Assembly (NCBI RefSeq): GCF_000263715.2
Contig: NZ_CM001514.1
Coordinates: 2,528,936-2,592,935, forward strand
Origin: Pseudomonas synxantha BG33R
Lineage (GTDB): Bacteria; Pseudomonadota; Gammaproteobacteria; Pseudomonadales; Pseudomonadaceae
Length of the DNA stretch: 64,000 nucleotides
Reading direction: 5' to 3'
Shown here: positions 12,761 to 22,314 of the stretch, piece by piece
How the letters are laid out: every line of letters begins with the position of its first letter
Position numbering within the stretch: the stretch's first letter is position 1
Notes under the pieces: generated by a model
The model's input: the letters and a program-made list of their open reading frames with translations, nothing else
What the model was told of the DNA's origin: nothing
The model's database searches: none
Translations under genes and position numbers: made by a program

Positions 12761-13758
12761 TGCCCGCCGATCTGCTCTTTGGTGTAGAACCCATCCTTCT
12801 CCAGCACGTCGATATTGGCTTTGGTCAACGGCGTTGGGGTGAGCAGGATGGTGTCGACTTTCTTGCTGCCGTTGTCGTACTGCGAGCTGTAGGTCGGCTT
12901 TTCGCTGCGCGCCAGTTGCACCGAGAGCTTGGCGGCTTCGGTGGCGATCAGCTTGAGCGGCTTGTAGACGGTCATGGTCTGGGTGCCGTCGATCACGCGC
13001 TTGATTGCCGCAAGGTCAGCGTCCTGGCCGGAGATCGGCACCTTGCCCGCCAGCTTCTGTGCGGCCAGGGCCTGGATCGCGCCGCCGGCGGTGGCGTCGT
13101 TGGAGGCAACGATGGCATCGATCTTGTTGTCATTACGGGTCAGGGCGTTTTCGACAATGCTCAAGGCTTCGGTAGGGTTCCACTCCTTGACCCACTGCTG
13201 GCCGACAATCTTGATGTCGCCCTTGTCGATAGCTGGTTGCAGCACCTTCATCTGGCCTTCGCGCAGCACCTTGGCGTTGTTGTCCGTCGGTGCGCCGCCG
13301 AGCAGGAAGTAATTGCCCGTGGGCGCCGCTTGCAGCACGCCGTTGGCCTGCATCTCACCGACTTTTTCGTTATCAAACGAGATGTACGCGTCGATGTCTG
13401 CGTTGAGGATCAGGCGGTCATAAGACACCACTTTGATCCCGGCCTTCTTGGCTTCGGCTACGGCGTTGGTCAGCACCGTGGCGTTGAACGGCACGATCAC
13501 GATCACATCGACGCCACGGGAGATCAGGTTTTCGATTTGCGAGATTTGCTTTTGCTCGTTGGCATCAGCGGACTGCACGAAGACCTTGGCATCAAGTTTT
13601 TCTGCGGCGGCGACGAAGTAATCGCGGTCGCGGGACCAGCGCTCCAGGCGCAAGTCATCGATGGAAAAACCGATTTTCGGATGGGCCGGATCGGCCATCA
13701 CCGGCAAGGCGAGCAGGGCCAGGGCAGTGGCGAGCAGGGTGCGTTTGAATGACTTCAT
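12757..13758 (-). CDS. xylF: D-xylose-binding periplasmic protein XylF
   Basis: 333 residues with a signal peptide ending near [15 protein letters not shown]. It is a periplasmic binding protein of the LacI-like fold ([40 protein letters not shown]), matching XylF. It captures D-xylose for XylGH. It is the first gene of the transporter operon, 88 bp downstream of xylA on the same strand. A REP unit lies in the gap. Confidence 0.94.
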   Translation of the reverse strand: MKSFKRTLLATALALLALPVMADPAHPKIGFSIDDLRLERWSRDRDYFVAAAEKLDAKVFVQSADANEQKQISQIENLISRGVDVIVIVPFNATVLTNAVAEAKKAGIKVVSYDRLILNADIDAYISFDNEKVGEMQANGVLQAAPTGNYFLLGGAPTDNNAKVLREGQMKVLQPAIDKGDIKIVGQQWVKEWNPTEALSIVENALTRNDNKIDAIVASNDATAGGAIQALAAQKLAGKVPISGQDADLAAIKRVIDGTQTMTVYKPLKLIATEAAKLSVQLARSEKPTYSSQYDNGSKKVDTILLTPTPLTKANIDVLEKDGFYTKEQIGGQ

Positions 13759-13810
13759 GGTGGTGCGTCCTTTTATTGTTGTTGGAAAGACACTAGGTGA
13801 AGACTCTCAT

Positions 13811-13840
13811 TGTGGCGAGAGAGCTTGCTCCCTAGCCACA
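13811..13840. repeat. Single REP unit between xylF and xylA
   Basis: A short inverted repeat, TGTGGCGAGAGAGC...GCTAGCCACA-like, lies in the 88-bp gap between xylA and xylF. It may attenuate read-through or stabilise the upstream mRNA. Confidence 0.55.
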
Positions 13841-13846
13841 GGACAC

Positions 13847-15163
13847 TCAGGTGTAGATAAACCGATTCACAACCCCCTCAAGCATCTCCTGTCGACCACT
13901 CACGGCCTGCGGATTCAGTTCGTGGGCAAACGCATGTTCAGCCAATGATTCCAGGCTGAACTCACCCGCCAGCACCGCCTGGCCCAATGGCTGCTGCCAC
14001 CCGGCGTAACGCTGGTCCTTGAATTGCTGCAACGTGTCGTTCTGCACCATCGCCGCCGCACGTTCCAAGGCCAGCGCCAGCACATCCATGGCTGCCACAT
14101 GCCCGTGGAACAGGTCCACCTCGTCCAGGCTCTGGCGGCGCACCTTGGAATCGAAATTGTAGCCACCGTTCTTGAAACCTCCGGCCTTGAGGATTTCATA
14201 GGTGGCCAGGGTCATTTCTTCGACGCTGTTGGGGAACTGGTCGGTGTCCCAGCCGTTCTGCGGGTCGCCGCGGTTGGCGTCGATGCTGCCGAAGATCCCC
14301 AGGGACACGGCCGTGGCAATTTCATGATGAAAACTGTGCCCGGCCAACGTCGCGTGGTTGGCCTCGATGTTCACCTTGATTTCGTTCTCCAGGCCGTATT
14401 CATGCAGGAAGCCGAACACCGTGGCACTGTCGTAATCGTACTGGTGCTTGGTCGGCTCCTGAGGTTTTGGCTCGATCAACAGGTCACCGGTAAAGCCGAT
14501 CTTGTGCTTGTGCTCCACCACCATGCGCATAAAACGCCCGAGCTGTTCACGCTCGCGCTTGAGGTCGGTGTTGAGCAGGGTTTCGTACCCTTCACGGCCA
14601 CCCCACAGCACATAGTTGGCACCCTTGAGCCGCAGCGTGGCGTTCATCGCACTGAACACCTGGGCGGCAGCGAAGGCGAACACTTCCGGGTCCGGATTAC
14701 TCGCGGCCCCGGCGGCAAAGCGCGGGTTGCTGAAGCAATTGGCGGTGCCCCACAGCAGCTTGATGCCGGTCTGTTCCTGATGGCGCTCCAGGTGATCGAC
14801 CATCTGTGCGAAATGGTTGCGGTACTCCTTGAGCGAGCTGCCTTCTGGCGCTACGTCGGTGTCGTGGAAACTGTAGTAGTCGATACCCAGCTTGGAAAAA
14901 AACTCAAAGGCCGCCTCCGCCTTGCCGATCGCCAGCTCCATCGGATCGCCACTGCGCTGCCATGGGCGTTTGAACGTACCCATGCCAAACATATCCGCCC
15001 CCGGCCACACAAAGGTGTGCCAATAACAGGCGGCCATGCGCAGGTGTTCGCGCATGGGTTTGCCTAGGATCAGCTTGTTGGCGTCGTAATGGCGAAAGGC
15101 GAGGGGGGATTCGCTGGCAGGGCCTTCGAAGCGAACCTTGTCGACACCGGGGAAGTACGGCAT
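13847..15163 (-). CDS. xylA: Xylose isomerase XylA
   Basis: 438 residues, the usual length of class II xylose isomerases. The family signatures are present: [14 protein letters not shown], the metal-binding [22 protein letters not shown] with the catalytic His, and [19 protein letters not shown]. It converts D-xylose to D-xylulose, using two divalent metal ions. It is divergent from xylR and upstream of xylFGH. No xylulokinase gene (xylB) is seen in this window. Confidence 0.96.
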   Translation of the reverse strand: MPYFPGVDKVRFEGPASESPLAFRHYDANKLILGKPMREHLRMAACYWHTFVWPGADMFGMGTFKRPWQRSGDPMELAIGKAEAAFEFFSKLGIDYYSFHDTDVAPEGSSLKEYRNHFAQMVDHLERHQEQTGIKLLWGTANCFSNPRFAAGAASNPDPEVFAFAAAQVFSAMNATLRLKGANYVLWGGREGYETLLNTDLKREREQLGRFMRMVVEHKHKIGFTGDLLIEPKPQEPTKHQYDYDSATVFGFLHEYGLENEIKVNIEANHATLAGHSFHHEIATAVSLGIFGSIDANRGDPQNGWDTDQFPNSVEEMTLATYEILKAGGFKNGGYNFDSKVRRQSLDEVDLFHGHVAAMDVLALALERAAAMVQNDTLQQFKDQRYAGWQQPLGQAVLAGEFSLESLAEHAFAHELNPQAVSGRQEMLEGVVNRFIYT

Positions 15164-15229
15164 GGCGGTTTCCTTATTGTTCTGGGCGGTGTCTGGATAC
15201 TAGCAACGGCACCTGGGGTGCTGATTATG

Positions 15230-15256
15230 AAAATCACCAAGGTGTAGTGCGATTTT
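15230..15256. promoter_or_regulatory. Candidate XylR operator in the xylA-xylR intergenic region
   Basis: An interrupted dyad AAAATC (15230-15235) and GATTTT (15251-15256) encloses CACCAAGGTG (15235-15244), itself palindromic. It lies about 70 bases upstream of xylA and 50 bases upstream of xylR. Position and symmetry suggest a XylR target controlling both. Confidence 0.4.
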
Positions 15257-15302
15257 GCACAGCGAGGTCTAATCTGCACCCACCGGCCCCAGGACAAAAA
15301 CA

Positions 15303-16508
15303 ATGAAAACCCTACCGCCCGTGCACCGCATCGCCTTGCTCTTCAACGGCAGCAAAATCTACGACCGCGGCATCATCACCGGTATCGGCAATTACCTGAG
15401 CAGCACCCGCGCTTCCTGGGACCTGTTCCTGGAAGAGGATTTTCTCTGCCGTCTGCGCGGTATCGAGCGTTGGCAGGGAGACGGCATCATTGCCGACTTC
15501 GATGACCCGCTGATTGGCGAGGCGCTGGCCGGGAGTCGGATACCGGTGGTGGCGGTGGGGGGATCTTACGAGGACGTCAGCGCGTACCCCAAGGGCATTC
15601 CCTATGTCGCCACCGATAACTACGCCTTGATGAAGCTGGCCTACGAGCATTTGATCGAGGCCGGGCTGACGCGCTTTGCCTGTTTCAGCCTGCCCGAAGC
15701 CCAGGCCAATCGCTGGGCGCAGGAGCGTGAGAAAGCCTTTCGCGGCCTGGTGCAACGCGATGGTTTGCCGGTGGAGATCTATCGTGGCCTGGGCACCAGT
15801 GCGCCGTTGTGGGACAGCGCGGTGGAGCAGCAGATTGCCTGGCTGCACAGCCTGCCCAAGCCCATCGGTATTATCGCGGTCACCGATGCCCGCGCCCGGC
15901 AGTTGTTGCAAGCTTGCCTGACGGCGGGCATTGCGGTGCCGGAGGAGGTGGCGCTGATCGGGATCGACAACGACCCGCTGACCCGCACCCTGACGCGGGT
16001 GCCGCTGAGTTCGGTGATCCAGGGCACCGAGACCATGGGCCGTACTGCCGCGGCCTTGTTGCATCAGATGCTGCACGGCAAGCCCTGCACCGGCACGCAG
16101 GTGCTGGTGCCGCCGGACGCGATCAACGTGCAGGCCTCCAGCCTGCATCAGCCCTTGGGCAACCCTTATGTGATGCAGGCATTGCTGTTTATCCGTCAGT
16201 ACGCGTGCCAGGGGATCAAGACCGACCAGGTCGCCGCCTATGTCGGGGTCTCACGCTCGTCATTGGAAGCGCACTTTCGCAAAGTGCGTGGGTGCAGCGT
16301 GCATGACGAAATCCTGCGCTTCAAACTCGCGGCCGCCGCCAAGGGCCTGGAGAACCAGGACCTGGCCATCGCCGACATCGCCGCCCGCTGCGGCTTCACC
16401 TCTGCGCAGTACTTGCATACGGTGTTTCGCCGCGAGTTTGGCTGTACGCCACGTCAGTATCAGCAGGGCAGGCCAGTTGCAGCGCCTGTTGCATGTTTGC
16501 CAGCTTGA
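15303..16508 (+). CDS. xylR: Xylose operon activator XylR (AraC family), fused at its 3' end to foreign sequence
   Basis: 401 residues. The N-terminal 280 residues are a LacI-type periplasmic-binding-protein fold that senses D-xylose (ALLFNGSKIYDRGIITGIGNYL, ALIGIDNDPLTRTLTRVPLSS). The C-terminal 100 residues are two AraC helix-turn-helix motifs (TDQVAAYVGVSRSSLEAHFR, IAARCGFTSAQYLHTVFRREF). Family similarity ends at about GCTPRQYQQ (16467). The last 13 codons are the antisense of pchA, and the two genes overlap tail-to-tail by 113 bp. The DNA-binding domain looks complete, so the protein is probably functional. Confidence 0.92.
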   Translation: MKTLPPVHRIALLFNGSKIYDRGIITGIGNYLSSTRASWDLFLEEDFLCRLRGIERWQGDGIIADFDDPLIGEALAGSRIPVVAVGGSYEDVSAYPKGIPYVATDNYALMKLAYEHLIEAGLTRFACFSLPEAQANRWAQEREKAFRGLVQRDGLPVEIYRGLGTSAPLWDSAVEQQIAWLHSLPKPIGIIAVTDARARQLLQACLTAGIAVPEEVALIGIDNDPLTRTLTRVPLSSVIQGTETMGRTAAALLHQMLHGKPCTGTQVLVPPDAINVQASSLHQPLGNPYVMQALLFIRQYACQGIKTDQVAAYVGVSRSSLEAHFRKVRGCSVHDEILRFKLAAAAKGLENQDLAIADIAARCGFTSAQYLHTVFRREFGCTPRQYQQGRPVAAPVACLPA

Positions 16509-17823
16509 TCTGGGTTTCTTCGTACTCATTGGCCGGCAGCGAGCCCTCGACAATCCCGCAGCCAGCAAACGCGTGGCAGTGCCTGGGGGTGATCAGCGCC
16601 GAGCGCAGGGCCACGAGAAAATCGCCATTGCCCTCGGCGTCCAGCCAGCCCACTGGCGCGGCATACCAGCCCCGATCAAAGCCTTCGTGTTCACGGATAA
16701 AATCCAGCGCAGGCGCGCGCGGTAGACCGCCGACTGCGGGGGTAGGGTGCAAGGCCTGGATACCGTCCAGCAGGCGCTTGCCGGCGTTGAGCCTTGCGGT
16801 GATGGGCGTGCTCAAATGCTGCACGGTGGCAAGTTTCAGCAAGTTGGGGTGCGGCGCGGCGTGCAGGTCACTGACCTTGTCACCCAAGGCTTGGGTAATG
16901 GTCTGCACCACCAGTCGATGCTCGTGCTGCTCTTTCGGGTCGGCCAATAAACGTTTCCCCAGCGCCTGATCTTCATTGGGCTTGCACCCACGACGGGTGC
17001 TGCCTGCCAGGGCGTGGGTGGTGAGACGGCCCGCCTCGCAACTGAGCAACCGCTCGGGTGTGGCGCCCATGAAGCAGTGTTCGCCCCGGTGAATCGCGAA
17101 CAAGTGCGAGGCGTTGCGCCGAGCGTGCAGGCGGCCCATCACCGCGCCAGTGTCGAGCGCGGCGTCCAGGTGGTGGTCGATATGCCGCGCCAGCACCACC
17201 TTGCTCAAGTCACCCCGGGCGATGACGTGCAAGGCGGTGTCGACCTTGGCCTGCCATTGATCCCGCGGCAGTGCGACGCGTTCCACCACATGGGGGGCGG
17301 GGGCAACGTGGGTGGCTGGGTTGAGCAGTTTTTCATGGGCGGCCAGGCTTGCTTGCGCCAAGGCCGCAGGATCGCTGCCGGGCTCGACCACGCGCTGGCA
17401 GCGCAGCCAGCGCCCGTGGCTGTCCTCGCTGAGCAACCAGTGGGCAAGGTGGAAACTGGCATCGGCAAACGGCGCCCAATGGGATGCGCAGGGCTGCTGC
17501 TCATCAAAGCGCATACCGCCCAGCAGCAAGGGCGGATGCGGGCCGTCCACCAGCGCATCGGCGCACAGTGCGAACCATTGGCGATCCACTTCGGCCATGC
17601 GCTGGGGCCCCGAGGCTTCGATCTGCCAGGCGCAGCCGAGGCCGAACAAACTTAAGTCCGGCGAGTGCGCGCACCAGAAGAAACCCTGGCGATGGGCCTC
17701 GTACAGTGCCAGGGGCGCGAGCGTCGGCGCGGGGTAGGCGCTGACGGCAATAACGGGGCGCTGGTACGCCACCGCCCGTTGATGCGCGGCCTGGAAGGTC
17801 TTGAGCAAATCGGCCGCGTTCAT
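16396..17823 (-). CDS. pchA: Isochorismate synthase (salicylate biosynthesis), PchA
   Basis: 475 residues from the ATG at 17823, which overlaps the pchB stop by ATGA. It is a chorismate-binding enzyme (SKVVLARHIDH, ATPERLLSCEAGRLTTHALAGS, HPTPAVGGLPR, GFDRGWYAAPVGWLD, FAGCGIVEGSLPANEYEET). It converts chorismate to isochorismate, which PchB then splits to salicylate, the starter unit of the NRPS. Family similarity ends near QQALQLA (about 16471). The remaining 24 codons are read from the antisense of xylR, so the original C-terminus and stop appear to have been lost at an insertion junction. The active-site region is intact. Confidence 0.92.
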   Translation of the reverse strand: MNAADLLKTFQAAHQRAVAYQRPVIAVSAYPAPTLAPLALYEAHRQGFFWCAHSPDLSLFGLGCAWQIEASGPQRMAEVDRQWFALCADALVDGPHPPLLLGGMRFDEQQPCASHWAPFADASFHLAHWLLSEDSHGRWLRCQRVVEPGSDPAALAQASLAAHEKLLNPATHVAPAPHVVERVALPRDQWQAKVDTALHVIARGDLSKVVLARHIDHHLDAALDTGAVMGRLHARRNASHLFAIHRGEHCFMGATPERLLSCEAGRLTTHALAGSTRRGCKPNEDQALGKRLLADPKEQHEHRLVVQTITQALGDKVSDLHAAPHPNLLKLATVQHLSTPITARLNAGKRLLDGIQALHPTPAVGGLPRAPALDFIREHEGFDRGWYAAPVGWLDAEGNGDFLVALRSALITPRHCHAFAGCGIVEGSLPANEYEETQIKLANMQQALQLACPADTDVAYSQTRGETPYASTAQR

Positions 17824-18128
17824 ACGCACTGGCTCTTTTTCTGTAGCCAGAAGGCCGTCTGCTCGGCGATGTACCAGTGGATGATCTGGTTGAACAGGCC
17901 CTCGACAAACTCGCCATCCAGCCCGACCTCCTGCGCCCACTGCCGGCGCTGGGGCAACATCGCCGCAACGCGATCGGGTGCGGCGATGCTGGCCTGGTCG
18001 GGTTTGAACGCGGAGGCGGCCTTGACGTATTGCATGCGCAGGCCGAGGGCGTCGATGATCTGCTTGTCGAGGCTGTCGATGGCATGGCGAATGTCGTGAA
18101 GGCCAGTGCAGTGTTCCGGGGTTTTCAT
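17820..18128 (-). CDS. pchB: Isochorismate pyruvate lyase PchB
   Basis: 102 residues, of the AroQ chorismate-mutase fold. It eliminates pyruvate from isochorismate to give salicylate. The residues known to be needed in P. aeruginosa PchB sit at the same numbers here: Arg14, Arg31, Lys42 and Gln90. Both ends overlap the neighbours by ATGA, linking pchC, pchB and pchA. A two-enzyme salicylate route (PchA plus PchB) is the Pseudomonas type, in contrast to the single salicylate synthase of yersiniabactin. Confidence 0.96.
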   Translation of the reverse strand: MKTPEHCTGLHDIRHAIDSLDKQIIDALGLRMQYVKAASAFKPDQASIAAPDRVAAMLPQRRQWAQEVGLDGEFVEGLFNQIIHWYIAEQTAFWLQKKSQCV

Positions 18129-18871
18129 CGTGCGTCTCCCTGAAGGTCGGTGGTGCGCTGCAACAGGTGGTCGATCACCGGTCGCGGCTGATGTTTGAGG
18201 TAAAAGTGGTCGCCGTCGAACAGGCGGATATCCGGGGTATGGCGGCTCAGGTCGGCCCAGGCGCTAGCCTGCTCCAGGCTGACTTCGGCGTCATCGCGGG
18301 CCAGCAGCACGTCCAGCGGTGCCGTTAACGGCTGCAGGTTCGCGGGGCGCCAGGTTTCGATGGCCTGGTAGTCGCTGCGCAACGCCGGCAGAAACAGCGC
18401 GCGTAACTGCGGGTTGGCCCACAGGTCGGCGGCCTGGGCGTCCTGGCGCAGGATGTCGGCAATCAACGCGCTGTCGTCCTGGCGATGCAGGTCGCTGGAC
18501 GGCTGCCGGTGCGGCGGTGCGTGGGCCGAAACAAACACGTGGTCAGGGCCGACACCGTCGGCCTCCAGCAGTGCGCCCACGGCATAGGCAAGCGCCGCGC
18601 CCATGCTGTGGCCGAACAGCCACAGGGGCCGCGCAGGCAAGGCCAGCAACGCCTGGCTGATGTGCTCGGCGAGGGTCGCCAGGCACGGGATATGCGCCTC
18701 GTTGAAGCGCTCTTCACGCCCGGGGTACTGCACTGCCAACAGGTCAATGTCACCCGGCAAATGCGCCAGCCACGGCCGAAAAAAGCTCGCGCTGCCACCG
18801 GCGTGGGGCAGGCACACCAGGCGTGCGCGGGGCTGTTGACCCTCACGCAATACACGCAGCCACGGGCTCAT
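18125..18871 (-). CDS. pchC: Type II thioesterase PchC
   Basis: 248 residues from the ATG at 18871; the longer frame upstream lies inside pchD. It is an alpha/beta hydrolase with nucleophile motif LWLFGHSMGAALAY (Ser in GHSMG), and GDHFYLKHQ holds the catalytic His near the C-terminus. In pyochelin synthesis PchC removes wrongly loaded or stalled groups from the carrier proteins. The start overlaps the pchD stop by ATGA. Confidence 0.92.
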   Translation of the reverse strand: MSPWLRVLREGQQPRARLVCLPHAGGSASFFRPWLAHLPGDIDLLAVQYPGREERFNEAHIPCLATLAEHISQALLALPARPLWLFGHSMGAALAYAVGALLEADGVGPDHVFVSAHAPPHRQPSSDLHRQDDSALIADILRQDAQAADLWANPQLRALFLPALRSDYQAIETWRPANLQPLTAPLDVLLARDDAEVSLEQASAWADLSRHTPDIRLFDGDHFYLKHQPRPVIDHLLQRTTDLQGDAR

Positions 18872-20466
18872 AAGGCCAGTACCTGTTCCGCCAGGGCCTT
18901 GCGGTTGACCTTGCCCAGGCGCGTCAGCGGAAACTCGCGCAGCACCTGCAAGCGGTCTGGCAACTTGTAGGCCGCCAGCCCACGTTCGCGCAGCCAGGCG
19001 TTGATCGACGCCAGGTCCAATGACGCGCCGTGGGCCAGTATGCAGGCGCAACTGCGCTCACCCAGCAACTCGTCGGCCAGCGCCACCAGCGCCACATCGC
19101 GGATCAGCGGATGGCCGAGCAGCAGGTTCTCGATCTCTTCCACCGGAATCTTTTCGCCGCCCCGGTTGATTACATCCTTGCTGCGGCCCTCGACGATCAA
19201 ATGCCCTTCGGGCAGGCGCCGTACCAGGTCGCCGCTGCGATAAAAGCCATCGGCGGTAAAGGCGCGCTGGTTGTGCTCGCGAGCGTTGTAGTAACCGCGA
19301 ATGGTGTAGGGCCCGCGCACCAGCAATTCACCGACGTCGCCGGGGGCCACCGGCACATCGTCGGCATCGACGATACGGATCTCATCCGCAGCGGTCAGCG
19401 GCAGGCCCTGGGTGTCGAAGACCAGCGCCTGCGGGTCATCCAGCCTGGTAAAACACAGCAAGCCTTCGGCCATGCCGTACACCTGTTGCAGGCCACAGCC
19501 CAGGGTGGGGCGGATGCGTGTGGCGATCTCGGCCTTGAGGCGTGCGCCACCGACTTGCAGCCATTGCAGGCTGCTGAGGTCGTTGTCGGACCATTGCGCC
19601 ACTTCCAGCCACAGCAACACCAGTGGCGGGATCAAGGCCGTGTGGGTGATGCGTTCGCGCTCGATCAGTTCGAAGGCGGTGTCGGGGCTTGGCTCCGGCG
19701 CCAGTACCAGGGTGGCGCCGACGCTGAACACTCCGAGTGCCCCCGGCGAGGCCAGCGGGAAGTTATGCGCCACCGGCAGCGCCGCCAGGTAACGGGTGTG
19801 GCGGTCGAAACCGCAGGCTTGCGCCGCCAGCCGGGCATTGCACGCATAGTCGTCATGGGTGCGCGGGATCAGCTTGGGCAGGCCAGTGGTGCCGCCGGAC
19901 AGCAATAGCACCGCCACATCGCGAGCGTCCGGCGCCGGGAACGGGCGAGGCGTGGCGACGCAGTCGGCCAGGGCCACGAACTCCTCGGCCACGCCTACCA
20001 CCCACACCTGTTGCAGGCTCGACACCTGGCTACGCAACGTGCGCGCCAGGGGCCGATAATCGAAGCCCAGGTGCCGGTCGATAATCACATAGGCCACCGC
20101 TTGGCTAAGGTGCGCCAAGTGGGCCAATTCATGTTCGCGGTGGGCCGGCAGCGCAAACACCGGGATCGCGCCCAGGCGCAACAGAGCGAAGGTCAGGCTG
20201 AAAAACTCGGCGATATTGGGCAGTTGCACCAGCACGCGCTGGCCGGCGACCAGCCCGCGCGCGGCGAGGCCGGCGGCCAGGCGGTCGGCGTGTTGGTCCA
20301 GCTCGGCGTAGCTCCAGCGTCGGTTGCCGTCCACCAGCGCCTCTTGCTGCGGCGTACGCTGGGCTTGCTCATGCAGCAGTTGGCCCAGTGGCACGCCTTG
20401 CCAGTAGCCTTGCTCGCGGTAGCGGCGGATAAAATCTTCGGGCCAGTCTGTGAATCCATCAAGCAT
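18868..20466 (-). CDS. pchD: Salicyl-AMP ligase PchD
   Basis: 532 residues. The ATG at 20466 is chosen because GGAG lies 6 bases upstream; another ATG at 20478 would add four residues. It belongs to the DhbE/EntE/YbtE group of aryl acid adenylating enzymes. It carries the A3 loop LLSGGTTGLPKLIPRTHDD, the Asn-containing aromatic-acid pocket region AALPVAHNFPLASPG, and YRSGDLVRRLPEGHLIVEGRSKDVINRGGEKI. It activates salicylate and loads it on the aryl carrier domain at the start of the first NRPS. Confidence 0.94.
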   Translation of the reverse strand: MLDGFTDWPEDFIRRYREQGYWQGVPLGQLLHEQAQRTPQQEALVDGNRRWSYAELDQHADRLAAGLAARGLVAGQRVLVQLPNIAEFFSLTFALLRLGAIPVFALPAHREHELAHLAHLSQAVAYVIIDRHLGFDYRPLARTLRSQVSSLQQVWVVGVAEEFVALADCVATPRPFPAPDARDVAVLLLSGGTTGLPKLIPRTHDDYACNARLAAQACGFDRHTRYLAALPVAHNFPLASPGALGVFSVGATLVLAPEPSPDTAFELIERERITHTALIPPLVLLWLEVAQWSDNDLSSLQWLQVGGARLKAEIATRIRPTLGCGLQQVYGMAEGLLCFTRLDDPQALVFDTQGLPLTAADEIRIVDADDVPVAPGDVGELLVRGPYTIRGYYNAREHNQRAFTADGFYRSGDLVRRLPEGHLIVEGRSKDVINRGGEKIPVEEIENLLLGHPLIRDVALVALADELLGERSCACILAHGASLDLASINAWLRERGLAAYKLPDRLQVLREFPLTRLGKVNRKALAEQVLAL

Positions 20467-21178
20467 GGCTATCTCCATGTGCAGTCGGGCAGCTCAGCAA
20501 TTGCGCACCGTGTAACGTCAATGGTTGCGCCAGGCCGGCGACTTGCACCGCCTGTACGCCGGTAAATTCGGCGGGTTGCAGGTGCAACATCGGGTCATCG
20601 CCCGCGAGCAAATTGAGGGCGCTGTGATCGGCGGGGCTTACCCCCAGGTGAATGGCCGCCAGCCCCGTGGCGCCGTTGGGATGGATCAGTCGCTGCGGGT
20701 GCTGGGAGGGCGAATAGGGCGTGACCAGAAACGGCAGACGCTCATGCCGCGGGTAAACAAACCGAAAGCGCGTCTGGCTGCCGTCCGCACAGGTGCGTTG
20801 CCACTTCACCACCCGGCCCATGGCCACGCCGCCGGCCGCCAGGTTTGTCAGACGGGGTGCCAGGGCCAGGTCATCGCAGAGCAGCGCGAGGTCGCAAAAA
20901 CCTTCACCCTGGGCAGCCCAGCGCAACATGCGCCGCCCGGCGCCACGCCCGGCCAGGCAGTCGATGGGCCACTTGAACAGCCAGGCATGACGCGGGGTGG
21001 TGAGCAGCTCGATGATCGGCCCGTGGCTGAACCAGATATGCGCGTGTTGCGCGCGGGCCTCGGCGGTGGCGTAGATAACCTCGAAACCGGCGGCGCGAAA
21101 GTTCGCCACCGCCTGGTGCAGGTCGCGAACCCACAGCAGCACATGGCTGCAGGACGAACGGGATTGGGCAGTGTTCAA
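20459..21178 (-). CDS. Glyoxalase-fold (VOC-like) protein of unknown role in the siderophore operon
   Basis: 239 residues. It begins with a VOC-like segment (SHVLLWVRDLHQAVANFRAAGFEVIYATAEARA followed by AHIWFSHGPIIELLTTP). It continues with RFVYPRHERLPFLVTPY and GATGLAAIHLGVSP, as in glyoxalase-like proteins that hold a metal between paired beta modules. His and Glu residues at HIWF and IIEL would be ligand candidates. Pyochelin and yersiniabactin loci have no such gene as far as I recall. It overlaps the upstream reductase gene and the downstream pchD start, so it is certainly co-translated with the pathway. The reaction cannot be read from sequence; resistance, cyclisation or hydrolysis are possible. 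Confidence 0.7.
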   Translation of the reverse strand: MNTAQSRSSCSHVLLWVRDLHQAVANFRAAGFEVIYATAEARAQHAHIWFSHGPIIELLTTPRHAWLFKWPIDCLAGRGAGRRMLRWAAQGEGFCDLALLCDDLALAPRLTNLAAGGVAMGRVVKWQRTCADGSQTRFRFVYPRHERLPFLVTPYSPSQHPQRLIHPNGATGLAAIHLGVSPADHSALNLLAGDDPMLHLQPAEFTGVQAVQVAGLAQPLTLHGAQLLSCPTAHGDSHA

Positions 21179-22314
21179 AGGGGCAGGGCTCCCACGAGTT
21201 GCGCGCTGGGGTCAGCGCCTGGCGGCTGTACGGCGTCGGCGCAGCGATGCAGTTCGGTCATCGGCAGCGTGCGGGGAATCGGCGGTTCAATCAGTTCCGG
21301 CATGCCGATCAGGCTGTTCATTTCACGCCAGGCCATCGACACCTCGGTGGCCCATATGCCGCTGCGCAGGCGCTGCGCCGGTTCGGCGATGTCGGCGCAT
21401 AGCGCATCCAGGGCGAGGCTGACCGCATCGGGCCAGAGCTGGTTGAACACCTGGTGATAGCTGGCGGGTATGTGCGGGTCGAGCACCACCATGCTCGGCC
21501 CGGCCAATCGTTCACTGCCTTTGCCTGCCATGATCAGGCGGTCGGTGTCGTCCCGTGGTGCGTGCAGGCGTGGGTTCCACAGCACCGGGCCGTGGGTGTC
21601 GCACAGGCTCAGCACGCCGCCTTCACAGCCGACTTCAAGGCGATGCAGCAGGAACGAGTGGTTGTCCGGGTCCTGGGGATGTACCTGGTTTTGCACGCGC
21701 AGGCTGATCGGCACGCCATTGAAGCTGGCGTTCAACCGGGTGAAGGGCTGCGCACCGACACTGGCGGCCGGCGCCGCAAATACCCAGGGCCGCAAACCAC
21801 CGGCCAGGCGCCCGAGAATATCCAGCAACGGGTAGGCCACCTGGCTGTTACAGGCCGCGTCGATATAGGCCAGCCCTTGTTGCTCACGCAGGTACGCGGC
21901 TACCGCCAGAAAACGCCGGATCGCAAGGATATTCGGGTACAGCGTATTGACCGCATAGGCCGCCTGGCCCTGACGCGCGGCCTGCATGCACGCGGCGATT
22001 TCGCGGTGATGCACCGGGTGTTCCTGCAATACGTGAATGCCACGGCGCAAGAACTGCTGGGCCAGTTCGCTGCCCACGCCACCGGTGGCGCCGGAACGCA
22101 CCACCACGCAGGCAATGTCGACGCTATCGGGCACCTGCTCGACGGCCTCGTACAGCGCCACCCCGTAGTGATCGGCGCAGGCCTTCGAATAGGCATTGCC
22201 ACGCGACAGGATACCGACCAATTCATAGCGCTCATGGGCTCGAGCCAAGGCTTGCAGGTAGATGCGGCCGAACGCGGTGCCGGCGACGATCACGCGTGGA
22301 CGAGCGCGGCTCAT
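21175..22314 (-). CDS. Thiazolinyl imine reductase (Irp3/PchK type)
   Basis: 379 residues from the ATG at 22314, which overlaps the P450 stop by ATGA. The N-terminus is a Gfo/Idh-like NADPH domain (RPRVIVAGTAFGRIYLQAL), followed by CVVVRSGATGGVGSELAQQFLRRGIHVLQEHPV, characteristic of Irp3, PchG and PchK. These enzymes reduce one NRPS-bound thiazoline to a thiazolidine. The family supports reduction of a single ring among three. Which of PchG or PchK is closer, and hence stereochemistry, cannot be told by eye. Confidence 0.93.
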   Translation of the reverse strand: MSRARPRVIVAGTAFGRIYLQALARAHERYELVGILSRGNAYSKACADHYGVALYEAVEQVPDSVDIACVVVRSGATGGVGSELAQQFLRRGIHVLQEHPVHHREIAACMQAARQGQAAYAVNTLYPNILAIRRFLAVAAYLREQQGLAYIDAACNSQVAYPLLDILGRLAGGLRPWVFAAPAASVGAQPFTRLNASFNGVPISLRVQNQVHPQDPDNHSFLLHRLEVGCEGGVLSLCDTHGPVLWNPRLHAPRDDTDRLIMAGKGSERLAGPSMVVLDPHIPASYHQVFNQLWPDAVSLALDALCADIAEPAQRLRSGIWATEVSMAWREMNSLIGMPELIEPPIPRTLPMTELHRCADAVQPPGADPSAQLVGALPL

